From the NCBI RefSeq assembly GCF_004337695.1, contig NZ_SJXJ01000019.1:26276-82026 (forward strand): a stretch of DNA of 55,751 bases, read 5' to 3'. The position numbers and the translations under genes were made by a program. The stretch is from Tenacibaculum sp. M341. Lineage in GTDB: Bacteria > Bacteroidota > Bacteroidia > Flavobacteriales > Flavobacteriaceae. The notes under the pieces are model-generated. The model was given only the letters and a program-made list of their open reading frames with translations. It had not been told where the DNA came from and ran no database searches. Within the stretch, counting starts at the first letter, position 1. Each line of letters begins with the position of its first letter. This document shows, piece after piece, positions 37,257 to 46,435 of the stretch.

Positions 37257-38339
37257 ATGGAAATAACTAGTAAAACAGTAGCCTTTTTTAGAAAACATAG
37301 AGTGATCAAACACATCCTTTTTTGGGCCATCCTCTTTATTTCTTCTATTTTTCAGGACTTGATTATACTAAATGATCAGAACCCTTATAACACTGGTATT
37401 AAAGAGGAGTTGATTTACAATTCTTGCGGATTCTTTGTTAAAATAATAGCCTCATATTTTATCGTTTATTTTTTAATACCTCGGTATGTAAAAACAAAAA
37501 AATATGTATTAGCTATTCTTATTTTTTCTATAGGAATCTACTTATTAGCTGTTGTTAGTAGAATTCTTATTGTATATGTTGCAGAACCTTTAACTATAAC
37601 CCAACCTTTCCGACAAGAATCTATATTAGAAATATTTGGACATTATGCATGGCTACTAAAAAAATACATTCCTAATATTCTATTCCCTAGCTTCATTTTT
37701 GTTGCAGTTAAGTTTTTTTTAAATGAAGAAAAAGAAAAAGAGAAAAAACTGAAGTTGGCTAAGGAGAAAGCAGAAATAGAATTAAAAACCTTAAAAGGTC
37801 AATTAAATCCACACTTTTTATTCAATACACTTAACAATATTTACTCATTATCCATAGACAATTCACCAAAAACCTCTACCTCTATCGCCAAACTATCTGA
37901 AATTTTAGACCAAGTTTTGTATAAGAGTGATAGTAAATTGGTTCCTTTACAAAATGAATTAACACTGATTGAAAATTATATAGAGCTAGAAAAGTTAAGA
38001 TATGACGAACGTTTAAAAGTATCTGTAAACAGTAATATTATTGAAGAGACTAACGTACCTCCTTTAATTTTGCTTTCTTTAGTTGAAAATGCTTTTAAAC
38101 ATGGTGCTGGTGAAGATGATGGTTCTCCAAGTGTTGAGATTTCTGTAGAAAGTTTTGATGAAAAATTGACTTTTTGTATCCAAAATTCAGTTTCTAAATA
38201 TTATCAAAATCAACATAAAAAAGCAATTGGTTTGTTGAATATTAGAAAACAATTAGACTTGATTTATGAAAATAATTATAATTTAGATATTGAACAAACA
38301 TCGAATGAATTTACTGTAACCTTAACTATTACCAAATAA
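37257..38339 (+). CDS. LytS-type sensor histidine kinase
   Basis: 360 residues. About four transmembrane segments lie in the first ~155 residues (~18-38, 55-75, 82-108, 135-154), without a recognisable extracytoplasmic sensor domain. A Lys/Glu-rich coiled coil (156-180) follows. The His_kinase (PF06580) motif GQLNPHFLFNTLNNIYS places the phospho-accepting histidine at residue 186. The ATP-binding part has LVENAFKHGAGED as its N-box. The LytTR regulator begins 3 nt after the stop, so the two are co-translated partners. Confidence 0.9.
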   Translation: MEITSKTVAFFRKHRVIKHILFWAILFISSIFQDLIILNDQNPYNTGIKEELIYNSCGFFVKIIASYFIVYFLIPRYVKTKKYVLAILIFSIGIYLLAVVSRILIVYVAEPLTITQPFRQESILEIFGHYAWLLKKYIPNILFPSFIFVAVKFFLNEEKEKEKKLKLAKEKAEIELKTLKGQLNPHFLFNTLNNIYSLSIDNSPKTSTSIAKLSEILDQVLYKSDSKLVPLQNELTLIENYIELEKLRYDERLKVSVNSNIIEETNVPPLILLSLVENAFKHGAGEDDGSPSVEISVESFDEKLTFCIQNSVSKYYQNQHKKAIGLLNIRKQLDLIYENNYNLDIEQTSNEFTVTLTITK

Positions 38340-38342
38340 TAA

Positions 38343-39050
38343 ATGCCTTTAAAATGTTTACTTGTTGACGATGAGCCATTGGCTATTAAACTTTTAGAAA
38401 ATCATATTGCTAAAATTGATTCTTTAGAAGTAGTAGCTACCTGTAATAGCGCTATCAAAGCATTTGAAAAATTAAATACAGAAACAGTAGATGTACTGTT
38501 TTTAGACATCAAAATGCCACAACTTACTGGTATTGATTTTTTAAAAACATTAAAAAATCCTCCAAAAACAATTCTAACAACCGCATATAGAGATTACGCT
38601 ACAGAAAGTTACGATTTAGAGGTGATAGATTATTTATTAAAGCCCATCACTTTTGAACGCTTTTTAAAAGCTACAGATAAATTATTGAGAAATAACAAAA
38701 CAGTTGTTTTTGAACCTCCAAAACAAGTGAATGAATTCATTTTTATAAAATCAGGCAACAAACACCATAAAGTTTTTACAAACGATATCTTATACATTGA
38801 AAGTTTAAAAGATTACATTAAAATTCATTTAAGTAACGATAAACGTATCGTTGCTAAATATAAAATCAGTGATATTGAACATGAGCTAAGGAACAAAGAC
38901 TTTCTTCGAACACATCGTTCTTACTTGTTAAACACTGAAAAAATAACTGCTTTTTCTACAAACAACATAGAAATTGACTCCGTAGAAATTCCGATTGGAG
39001 TTAGTTATCGAGATGAAGTAACCAGCTTCTTAAAAAGCTTTAAAGAATAG
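38343..39050 (+). CDS. LytTR-family response regulator
   Basis: 235 residues. Receiver domain 1-~120: acidic pocket VDDE (8-11), phospho-acceptor Asp55 in LFLDIKMP, and the switch region TTAYRDYA followed by DYLLKP. A short linker leads to a LytTR DNA-binding domain (~135-235) with IESLKDYIKIHLSN and FLRTHRSYLLN. LytTR proteins bind pairs of ~9-bp direct repeats; candidates lie in the 37126-37216 region upstream of its own operon. Likely target: its own operon and the divergent receptor gene (inference). Confidence 0.92.
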   Translation: MPLKCLLVDDEPLAIKLLENHIAKIDSLEVVATCNSAIKAFEKLNTETVDVLFLDIKMPQLTGIDFLKTLKNPPKTILTTAYRDYATESYDLEVIDYLLKPITFERFLKATDKLLRNNKTVVFEPPKQVNEFIFIKSGNKHHKVFTNDILYIESLKDYIKIHLSNDKRIVAKYKISDIEHELRNKDFLRTHRSYLLNTEKITAFSTNNIEIDSVEIPIGVSYRDEVTSFLKSFKE

Positions 39051-39089
39051 TTTTACTTTAAAATAATCTCTGCTAACGAGCTTATAAAA

Positions 39090-39130
39090 TAAAAAGTCCC
39101 AAAATGAAATTTTCATTTTGGGACTTTTTA
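39090..39130. terminator. Bidirectional terminator between LytTR and SulP genes
   Basis: A near-perfect 19-bp stem (AAAAAGTCCCAAAATGAAA against its complement) with a minimal loop, and A/T runs on both flanks. It lies between two convergent genes. Confidence 0.9.
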
Positions 39131-39148
39131 TTTAAATCTTACTGATTT

Positions 39149-41041
39149 TTAAAACTCATATTCATGTAATGATTTTGGAAAAGCTTCAGGATTTTCTGCT
39201 AAATGATAACGAGGATCATCTACATCTTCAATAATAACATCATGAAACTTATCACTAGCTTTATACATTAATACTTTAGAATCTTCATTTAAATGTTTTA
39301 GTCTAATGTTTTTACCAGCTGCCTGATACTTTTCTACTAAAACAAATAATGCCTCTAAAGCAGAATGATCAGATACTCTACTCTCTACAAAATCAATTTC
39401 CACATTTTGAGGATCATTTTTTATGTCAAATTTCTCATTGAATGAAGTAATGCTTCCAAAAAATAAAGGTCCCCAAATTTCATATACTTTAGTACCATCT
39501 TTACGCATACGTTTACGCGCTCTAATTCGTTTTGCATTCTCCCAAGAGAATGATAATGCTGAAATAATAACCCCTACAAATACTGCAATTGCTAAATCGA
39601 AAAACACAGTAACCGCAGATACAATAATTAAAACAAAAGCATCTGATTTTGGTATCTTCTTCATAATTCGGAAACTAGACCAAGCAAATGTTTCAATAAC
39701 CATCATAAACATTACTCCTACTAACGCAGCAATTGGCACTTGCTCTATATACTTATCTGCAAATAAAATAAATATCAATAATGTAACTGCCATTGTTGCT
39801 CCAGATAATCTTCCTCTACCACCTGCATTAATATTAATAACTGTTTGTCCAATCATACCACATCCTCCGGTACCACCAAATAAACCACTCAATATATTAC
39901 CTGCTCCTTGTGCAACACATTCCTTGTTTCCATTACCTCTAGAATCTGTTAATTCATCTACTAAATTCATCGTCATTAAAGTTTCTATCAAACCAACAGA
40001 AGCCGCTAAAAATGCATACGGAGCAATAAACTTAAGTGTATCAAAATTAAAAGGAAGATGACTCCAAGTACTGAAAATATTTAATTTACTAGATATTTCA
40101 TCAAAACCATTTAATCCTGCTCCTCCTCCATCTCTAATAAAATCACCTACATTAATTGAGTTCAATCCACCAAAAATTGAAATTAATGTCACAATTAAAA
40201 TAGCTGTTAATGCAGCTGGAACTTTCTTTGTTAATTTAGGCAGTCCCCAAACAATAAGCATTGTTAACAGAACTAAGCCTATCATTGTGTATAATGTATT
40301 TCCTTGCATCCAAGACTTCACTACTCCACTATCTTTTACAGAAAAGAATCCTTCATCATTTATATTAAATACCACTTTTTTAGTATTAATATCAAATACT
40401 TGCCCGTTTGAAATTTTAAATACTTGATTGTTTGTTTGAGTATTTATAACTGATGAATTGTTGATTGAAAATAAAGTAGCTCCTGACACAACATCTTTAA
40501 CTTGGTTATTTTCTACTTTATAAACTAACTCTTTAGATTCAGTTTTACGCATGTTACTTCCATAAACGTTTTTCACGTTCTCTTTAAACATTCCTAACTG
40601 AGCCATAAAAATTACAATAGCCAAACCATTTACAAATCCCATCATTACTGGGTGCGGAATTAATCTAACAAATTTACCAAGCTTAAATATACCTGCTAAC
40701 ACTTGTATTATTCCCATTAATACCACAGCTGCTAGCAAATAGAAATACCCCATATTTTCAACTGACTGATCAAATAATAATCCTTTTGCATGTCCTTCTT
40801 GTATCATATGAACAAAAATTACTGCTACTGCTCCAGCTGCTCCAGATATTAATCCAGGTCTACCTCCAAAAAGTGCTGCTATCAATCCTATAACAAAAGC
40901 ACCAAACAAAGCTACTATTGGACTAATTTGTGCCACAAATGCAAATGCCACTACTTCTGGTATCATTGCCAAAGAAACAGTAACCCCTGCTAAAGTATCA
41001 TCCTTTATGTTAATCTTCTTATTTCTAATATATTTCATCAT
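39149..41041 (-). CDS. SulP-family inorganic anion transporter with STAS domain
   Basis: 630 residues. Membrane part: DTLAGVTVSLAMIPEVVAFA is the first SulP helix, GLISGAAGA follows, then later helices with GGTGGCGMIGQTVININAGGRGRLSG. A C-terminal STAS domain spans ~530-600 (VEIDFVESRVSDHSALEAL). SulP proteins carry sulfate, bicarbonate or related anions, often with sodium or protons; the substrate cannot be read here. Residues ~153-248 form a hydrophilic insert with repeated V..I.N.QVFDI-like strands where most SulP proteins have a short loop. It is convergent with the LytTR gene and divergent from pyrR. Confidence 0.9.
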   Translation of the reverse strand: MMKYIRNKKINIKDDTLAGVTVSLAMIPEVVAFAFVAQISPIVALFGAFVIGLIAALFGGRPGLISGAAGAVAVIFVHMIQEGHAKGLLFDQSVENMGYFYLLAAVVLMGIIQVLAGIFKLGKFVRLIPHPVMMGFVNGLAIVIFMAQLGMFKENVKNVYGSNMRKTESKELVYKVENNQVKDVVSGATLFSINNSSVINTQTNNQVFKISNGQVFDINTKKVVFNINDEGFFSVKDSGVVKSWMQGNTLYTMIGLVLLTMLIVWGLPKLTKKVPAALTAILIVTLISIFGGLNSINVGDFIRDGGGAGLNGFDEISSKLNIFSTWSHLPFNFDTLKFIAPYAFLAASVGLIETLMTMNLVDELTDSRGNGNKECVAQGAGNILSGLFGGTGGCGMIGQTVININAGGRGRLSGATMAVTLLIFILFADKYIEQVPIAALVGVMFMMVIETFAWSSFRIMKKIPKSDAFVLIIVSAVTVFFDLAIAVFVGVIISALSFSWENAKRIRARKRMRKDGTKVYEIWGPLFFGSITSFNEKFDIKNDPQNVEIDFVESRVSDHSALEALFVLVEKYQAAGKNIRLKHLNEDSKVLMYKASDKFHDVIIEDVDDPRYHLAENPEAFPKSLHEYEF

Positions 41042-41116
41042 AATAACACAAGTATTTTGTAAAAGTTGGCAAATATAGTTATTATTTAAAGTATTGATGT
41101 TTCTTTAAGTTTAATT

Positions 41117-41146
41117 TTGCCTTCAAGTATTTTTGTCATAATTTTG
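41117..41146 (+). promoter_or_regulatory. Promoter of pyrR-pyrB
   Basis: A TTTTG ending at 41119, a 19-nt spacer and TAATTTTG at 41139-41146 match the Bacteroidota sigma consensus closely. The leader would be ~30 nt. A second overlapping TATTTTTG is at 41128-41135. Confidence 0.65.
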
Positions 41147-41180
41147 TTGTCTGTAACTATCAATTAAATTGATAGCCATA

Positions 41181-41738
41181 ATGAGCAGAAAAACACTACT
41201 TACGTCAAAGGAAATTGAGATAATTTTACATCGATTAGCTTGCCAGTTAATTGAAAATCATGGCGATTTTTCCAATACCGTTCTTATCGGTTTACAACCT
41301 AAAGGCATTTATTTAGCTGAAAGAATTCATCAAATTTTAACTAATAACTACAATATAAAAGATTTAAAAGTAGGAATACTTGACATCACCTTTTATCGTG
41401 ATGATTTTAGAAGGAAAAATGCTCCTTTAGAAGCTACTCCTACTAAAATAGATTTTTTAATAGAAAATAAGAAAGTAGTTATTATTGACGATGTTTTATA
41501 TTCTGGTAGAAGTGTACGTGCAGCTTTAACTGCATTACAAGCGTATGGTCGTCCTACTTTAATTGAACTTCTTGTTTTAATAGATAGAAGATTTAGTAGA
41601 CACTTACCTATTCAGCCAAATTACAGAGGTAGACAAGTAGATGCCATTAATGACGAAAAAGTAGTAGTGCATTGGAAAGAAAAGCACGAAAAAGACGAAA
41701 TATACATAGTACCAAAACAAGCTAAGACAGACTATTAA
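41181..41738 (+). CDS. pyrR: PyrR: pyr operon regulator / uracil phosphoribosyltransferase
   Basis: 185 residues from ATG 41181 (MSRKTLL); an in-frame TTG at 41169 would only add MIAI. The PRPP-binding loop is VVIIDDVLYSGRS (99-111), and VGILDITFYRDDF is the PyrR-type segment before it. In Bacillus PyrR binds UMP and pyr mRNA leaders; many homologues also make UMP from uracil and PRPP. The leader here is too short for the Bacillus-type attenuator, so regulation by RNA binding is not evident. The stop overlaps the pyrB start by one base (TAATG). Confidence 0.92.
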   Translation: MSRKTLLTSKEIEIILHRLACQLIENHGDFSNTVLIGLQPKGIYLAERIHQILTNNYNIKDLKVGILDITFYRDDFRRKNAPLEATPTKIDFLIENKKVVIIDDVLYSGRSVRAALTALQAYGRPTLIELLVLIDRRFSRHLPIQPNYRGRQVDAINDEKVVVHWKEKHEKDEIYIVPKQAKTDY

Positions 41739-42670
41739 TGAAGCAGTTAAGTGTAGAACATTTATTAGGAATAAAGTACTTAAACAAAAATGATTTAGAA
41801 CTTATTTTTGAAACTGCAGCGCATTTTAAAGAAGTTATCAATCGTCCTATTAAGAAAGTTCCTTCTTTAAGAGATATAACAATTGCCAACTTATTTTTTG
41901 AAAACAGTACACGTACAAAATTATCTTTTGAACTGGCTGAAAAAAGGTTATCTGCAGATGTTATTAACTTTTCAGCAGGACAATCATCCGTAAAAAAAGG
42001 AGAAACACTAATTGATACTGTTAACAACATTTTGTCTATGAAAGTAGATATTGTAGTGATGCGTCATTCAAATGTTGGTGCTGGAGTTTTCTTATCTAAA
42101 CATGTAGATGCTAAGATTGTAAATGCAGGAGACGGTACTCATGAACATCCTACTCAAGCTTTATTAGATAGCTTTTCTATGCGTGAAGCTTTAAACAGCA
42201 ACTTAAAAGGTAAAAAAATAGTTATTGTTGGTGATATTTTACATTCTCGTGTAGCATTATCTAATATTTTTGCACTTCAATTACAAGGAGCACAAGTTAA
42301 AGTTTGTGGTCCTACAACACTTATTCCTAGATATATTACTAGCTTAGGTGTAGAAGTTGAAACTGATTTAAAAAAGGCTTTAGAATGGTGTGATGTTGCC
42401 AATGTACTTCGTGTACAACACGAACGTATGGCTATTAAATATTTTCCATCTACTAGAGAGTACACTCAGTTGTTTGGTATTAATAAACAGATACTAGATA
42501 ATGTTGGTAAGGATATTGTTATTATGCACCCTGGTCCTATTAATCGTGGTGTAGAATTGACAAGTGATGTTGCTGATAGTTCACAGTCTATTATATTAGA
42601 TCAGGTTGAAAATGGAGTTGCGGTTCGTATGGCAGTTATATACTTGTTAGCACAGCAAATAAAAAGGTAA
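41738..42670 (+). CDS. pyrB: Aspartate carbamoyltransferase catalytic subunit
   Basis: Makes carbamoyl-aspartate from carbamoyl phosphate and aspartate, the first committed pyrimidine step. 310 residues, full length. The carbamoyl-phosphate loop FFENSTRTKLSFE has STRT at 57-60; HPTQALLD is at 137-144. The C-terminal MHPGPINRGVE is typical. It overlaps pyrR by one base. No pyrI regulatory chain is present in the window. A short gap of 4 nt leads to the STAS-like gene. Confidence 0.95.
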   Translation: MKQLSVEHLLGIKYLNKNDLELIFETAAHFKEVINRPIKKVPSLRDITIANLFFENSTRTKLSFELAEKRLSADVINFSAGQSSVKKGETLIDTVNNILSMKVDIVVMRHSNVGAGVFLSKHVDAKIVNAGDGTHEHPTQALLDSFSMREALNSNLKGKKIVIVGDILHSRVALSNIFALQLQGAQVKVCGPTTLIPRYITSLGVEVETDLKKALEWCDVANVLRVQHERMAIKYFPSTREYTQLFGINKQILDNVGKDIVIMHPGPINRGVELTSDVADSSQSIILDQVENGVAVRMAVIYLLAQQIKR

Positions 42671-42674
42671 TGTT

Positions 42675-43007
42675 ATGAAACACGAACAGAAAAATGATTA
42701 TGTTTTATTTTCTTTAGAAGAAGGGGGATTTCCTGCTTTTGGGACTTATTTTGAAGATCATCATCATAAATTTGCTAAAAACAATATATTTATATACCTT
42801 TCATCGAAACTAGATATAAGTTTCGACGAAATTTCTTTATTTTTGAAATATTCTGATTTACACCAAGATAACGGCACAACTTTTGTAGTTGTTTACCCAA
42901 ATATTGACGTAGATCGTTTTCCGGAGCAGTTTAACATTGTTCCAACGTTGCAAGAAGCTGAAGATGTTTTAGAGATGGAGAATATTCAACGTGACTTAGG
43001 TTTTTAA
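42675..43007 (+). CDS. Small STAS-like protein
   Basis: 110 residues. The C-terminal half (TTFVVVYPNIDVDRFPEQFNIVPTLQEAEDVLEMENIQRDLGF region) resembles degenerate STAS proteins found beside rnz in flavobacteria, which some annotations mislabel as ribonuclease Z. There is no metal-binding motif, so it cannot itself be an RNase Z. It starts 4 nt after pyrB and is probably in the same operon. STAS domains usually bind protein partners in anti-anti-sigma or transporter systems; the partner here is unknown. Confidence 0.7.
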   Translation: MKHEQKNDYVLFSLEEGGFPAFGTYFEDHHHKFAKNNIFIYLSSKLDISFDEISLFLKYSDLHQDNGTTFVVVYPNIDVDRFPEQFNIVPTLQEAEDVLEMENIQRDLGF

Positions 43008-43030
43008 TAATTACCCAATCCCCAATAAAT

Positions 43031-43351
43031 ATGATTAGAAAATTACTATTAATTTTTTGCTTCCTAAGCACCATTGCTATTTTTTCCCAGGAAAAATCAG
43101 TAAACAAGCTGGTGGCATCACCAAATCCGTTTTTTAACAACACTACTATTTCATTTAATTCAACTAACAAACAAGAGGTTTTGATTAGTGTTAAAAATGT
43201 ACTCGGGAAAACCGTATACTTAAAAAAAGTTACTGCCCATAGAGGAGAAAACAAGCTCCCCTTTAAACGTAATGACTTAAGTTCAGGTATGTACATCTAT
43301 GCTATACAAACTAGTAAAGAGATTATATCTAAACGATTTGTCATTAAATAA
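43031..43351 (+). CDS. Minimal secreted protein consisting of a T9SS type A sorting domain
   Basis: 106 residues. A signal peptide (1-19, ending IAIFSQ) is followed almost directly by a type A C-terminal sorting domain: ASPNPFFNNTTISF, then VKNVLGKTVY, LPFKRNDLSSGMYIYAI, and a Lys-rich KRFVIK end. There is no passenger domain. T9SS CTDs normally deliver a preceding domain to the surface, so this protein would expose almost nothing after cleavage. It lies between the STAS-like gene and rnz with gaps of 23 and 5 nt, so it is probably co-transcribed with them. Confidence 0.8.
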   Translation: MIRKLLLIFCFLSTIAIFSQEKSVNKLVASPNPFFNNTTISFNSTNKQEVLISVKNVLGKTVYLKKVTAHRGENKLPFKRNDLSSGMYIYAIQTSKEIISKRFVIK

Positions 43352-43356
43352 AATAG

Positions 43357-44304
43357 ATGAGTATACATTTAACAATTTTAGGATGTCATTCTGCTACACC
43401 AAGAGTAAATGCACATCCAACATCTCAGTATCTTGAAATTAACAATCGTCACTTCTTAATTGATTGTGGTGAAGGCACTCAACGTCAGATGCGAAAATAT
43501 AAAGTTGGTTTTTCTAAAATCAATCATATTTTTATTTCTCATCTTCATGGCGATCACTTTTTTGGTCTTATTGGTTTATTATCCACTTTTGGTATTTTAA
43601 ATAGAGAAAGACCTTTACATGTTTTTGGACCTAAAGGAATTAAGGAAGTTACTGAATTACAGTTAAAGCTTTCTATGTCACATGTACGATATGAAATTGT
43701 TTTTCATGAATTATCTTCAAAAAATAGCGAATTAATTTTTGAAGATGATAAGGTGACTGTGCATACAATTCCTTTAACTCATAGAGTGTATACTAATGGT
43801 TTTTTATTTACTGAAAAACCAAAAGCAAGAAAATTACATATTGACAATATTAAAATGTACGATGAAATTGAAACCTGCGATTATCATAATTTAAAAGCAG
43901 GAAAAGATTTCACTTTAGAATCTGGAGAAGTAATTCCTAATGAAGAACTTACTATCGATCCAGAAAAACCTAAGAGTTTTGCTTTTTGTAGCGATACAAT
44001 GTACAAACCCGATATTGTACCAATTATACAAAACGTAGATTTACTTTACCATGAAGCTACTTTTTTGAAAGATTTAGAACATTTGTGTTTAAAAACAAAG
44101 CACTCTACAGCGGAACAAGCTGCTATGATAGCCAAACAAGCAAATGTTGGTAAATTAATTGTAGGACATTATTCTAGTAGATATTCAGATGTAACTTGTT
44201 TTAAAGAAGAAGCAGAAAAGGTATTTGAAAATGTAGTTGCTGCTGAAACAGGTAAAAAATATTCATTAGATCGTTCTGAGAAATTAATTAAAATTGTTTC
44301 GTAG
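43357..44304 (+). CDS. rnz: Ribonuclease Z (tRNA 3' endonuclease)
   Basis: Removes 3' trailers from tRNA precursors. 315 residues, short-form length. Metallo-beta-lactamase fold with the zinc motif HLHGDH at 62-67. DCGEGTQRQM (36-45) precedes it; FCSDTMY carries the bridging Asp and GHYSSRYSD a late zinc-binding His. The start follows the small T9SS-domain gene by 5 nt. Its 3' end overlaps the convergent CoA-binding gene by 17 nt. Confidence 0.95.
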   Translation: MSIHLTILGCHSATPRVNAHPTSQYLEINNRHFLIDCGEGTQRQMRKYKVGFSKINHIFISHLHGDHFFGLIGLLSTFGILNRERPLHVFGPKGIKEVTELQLKLSMSHVRYEIVFHELSSKNSELIFEDDKVTVHTIPLTHRVYTNGFLFTEKPKARKLHIDNIKMYDEIETCDYHNLKAGKDFTLESGEVIPNEELTIDPEKPKSFAFCSDTMYKPDIVPIIQNVDLLYHEATFLKDLEHLCLKTKHSTAEQAAMIAKQANVGKLIVGHYSSRYSDVTCFKEEAEKVFENVVAAETGKKYSLDRSEKLIKIVS

Positions 44305-44653
44305 ATAATAAAACCAAAGTACATGCTATTTCAGCATGTATTTTTTCTTTTTGCAAGATTTCAATTAATTCCATGTTTTCTGTACCTGGATTAAATATAA
44401 CACGTCTTGGTTGTAATTCTTTTATATAATCGTAATATTGTTGTTGGTTTTTCGGACTTAAATACAAAGTGATTGTATCAATATCAGAAAGTAATATTGG
44501 TGATACTTCAATAGTTACTCCAGAAACTTCTCCTCTCTTTGCTCCTAAAGCTACTACCTCTATATTATTATCTAACAATCTTTTTATAGCAATATTAGAA
44601 TATCTTTCTTGTTTTAAAGAAGCTCCTAATACTAATGTTTTTTGATTTTTCAT
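44288..44653 (-). CDS. CoA-binding domain protein (YccU-like)
   Basis: 121 residues, a single Rossmann-like CoA_binding_2 domain: KTLVLGASLKQERYSNIAIK at the N-terminus and PRRVIFNPGTENMELIE near the C-terminus, as in YccU-type proteins. The real ligand and role of this family are not established. Convergent with rnz, sharing 17 bp at the 3' ends. Confidence 0.85.
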   Translation of the reverse strand: MKNQKTLVLGASLKQERYSNIAIKRLLDNNIEVVALGAKRGEVSGVTIEVSPILLSDIDTITLYLSPKNQQQYYDYIKELQPRRVIFNPGTENMELIEILQKEKIHAEIACTLVLLSTKQF

Positions 44654-44760
44654 TATTTATAATTTAACAACAATTAAGTGCATTTATTCTCTAGTCGTAA
44701 TTGAACTAAAAATATTTCAATAAAGAAACTAAAAAACTTTTAAATCACCATCAAACTCTA

Positions 44761-44792
44761 AAAAAGAAAACCTCAACACTTAAGTATTGAGG
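44761..44792 (-). terminator. Terminator of the 434-residue lipoprotein gene
   Basis: A near-palindrome with arms CCTCAA/TTGAGG (44771-44792) and one G-U pair. On the minus strand it is followed by TTTTCTTTTTT. It lies 27 nt past the stop of the lipoprotein gene. Confidence 0.8.
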
Positions 44793-44818
44793 AATTCATT
44801 TTTAATAATCTTTTATAG

Positions 44819-46123
44819 TTACAATGAACACAAAGGTACTTTAACTAATTCATATTTACTTTCACTAACATCTAGTATAGATATAAACATAAATTCGTTA
44901 TGAAAAGAAAAATCATGAAGTTGAAAGTTATAATCTTCACCAACTTTATCTATCGAAGAAGCACTATCTAAAGTATTAATTTTCCCTATCCAATTACCAA
45001 CCCAATCGTCAGCTGCATCTTTATTTTTAAAAAGAAGATATAAATCATCTCCATATAATTCTATACTATTTGATTCCTTCATATTAGAAATAATTATTGT
45101 AGGTGTTAAACTAGCATCATTTAAATCTACTTTAATAACGTGGTAACCATCAGCTTTACTTCTTGCCAATATATATAACTCATTTCCTTTAGATACCATA
45201 TCTAATGTCCATGTTCTTTCTTCAAAAGGATCCTTTTTTCCAAAAGTAGTAAGTTCATCCAATTCAAAAGTTGTTTTAGTTAAATCAGACTTGTATAATT
45301 TAGCTCTTAACATGCTTACAGAATACATATCATTCCCCTTCACATTCATTCCTAAAATTTGATTTTTAAATTTTAAGTCTAACACTTCAACTAGTGTTGG
45401 GTTTGCCACACTAGTATCTACTTTAAATACTTTTGAATGAAGAACAATATGAGCTAATGAAATATATAGAATATCATCTTTGAAAACCAAATCTTTCACA
45501 TCTCCAAATATATTTTCCTCTACATTCAATATTTGTGTAGGAGTAGCATTTTTATCTGTAAGATTCAATTTATAAATTGCTAATTTTGAAATATTCAAAA
45601 AATTTAATTGCTGTTTTGCATAATACATATACCCGTCTTTAAACACTGGCTTTGAATAAACAGCCTTTGGTTTAGAGTCAATTATTTCTTTCTTATTTTC
45701 ACATGAAAAATTATAAGTAATACATTTTTCAACTCCTTCAGTACAATCCGAAGTTTTTACAGTAACACAAAACTTAGTTTCACCTTCTTCTAATTGCCAA
45801 GAAATACTTCCTTTAGAATTACCGTTTACTACTTCTTTACTTCCATTTTTATCTGTTACTTTCCATGTATAAGTTATTCCATCAGTAATTGATGAAGTTG
45901 CCTCAACGGTAACTTTTGTTTTATCATTTTCATCTTCTTTTACTTTTAATGAAACCTCCGCACAGCTCTGATTAATATTTACATCATCATCTTTACTACA
46001 TGAAGTGATTACCAATGTGAATATCAACAAGCATATTTTTGTTATGAAAAACAGCGTTGATTTAGCTTTTAATTGAATAAATAGCTTTTGTGAAAAACTA
46101 TTACTTTGAGTATTTGTATGCAT
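44819..46123 (-). CDS. Lipoprotein with Ig/PKD-like and beta-propeller-like regions, function unknown
   Basis: 434 residues from ATG 46123; the frame is open 13 codons further up (46162), but that start would add an unlikely MCCNLLNYNTITK. The signal has a long n-region and a lipobox VITSC, followed by the SKDDD stretch often seen in Bacteroidota surface lipoproteins. Residues ~60-140 look like an Ig/PKD-type fold with Cys (ITYTWKVTDKNG...FCVTVKTSDC). The remainder has repeated ~45-residue strands (VFKDDILYISLAH, GNDMYSV, KGNELYILA, YGDDLYLLF) like a beta-propeller. Probably a surface-bound recognition protein; no family assigned. Confidence 0.7.
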   Translation of the reverse strand: MHTNTQSNSFSQKLFIQLKAKSTLFFITKICLLIFTLVITSCSKDDDVNINQSCAEVSLKVKEDENDKTKVTVEATSSITDGITYTWKVTDKNGSKEVVNGNSKGSISWQLEEGETKFCVTVKTSDCTEGVEKCITYNFSCENKKEIIDSKPKAVYSKPVFKDGYMYYAKQQLNFLNISKLAIYKLNLTDKNATPTQILNVEENIFGDVKDLVFKDDILYISLAHIVLHSKVFKVDTSVANPTLVEVLDLKFKNQILGMNVKGNDMYSVSMLRAKLYKSDLTKTTFELDELTTFGKKDPFEERTWTLDMVSKGNELYILARSKADGYHVIKVDLNDASLTPTIIISNMKESNSIELYGDDLYLLFKNKDAADDWVGNWIGKINTLDSASSIDKVGEDYNFQLHDFSFHNEFMFISILDVSESKYELVKVPLCSL

Positions 46124-46435
46124 TTTTGTTATGGTATTATAATTTAATAGATTACAACACACTCATACAAAACCCTACATGTAATTAACATAATAATTAG
46201 TTTATTAACTTTTTAAATGATTTTTTATAGAGTTAAACAACTCCATAGCTAAACCTCAAATAAAACATTCAAAAACAAAAAATTAAATCTTTTAAAATCA
46301 CCCAAAAAAGAAATAAACCAGCTTTTCTTAAAACTGTTAATTTGAGTTAAATAAAACTTAAAAGAGTTTTTTTTAGTAACAATTCATTCTCTAAAATGTC
46401 TAGTAAGCAAATAAGAATAACTAACAACAAGTACA

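Noticed and set aside
42675-43007. 110-residue protein as a ribonuclease Z
   Set aside because: It has no HxHxDH zinc motif; the true rnz is at 43357-44304.
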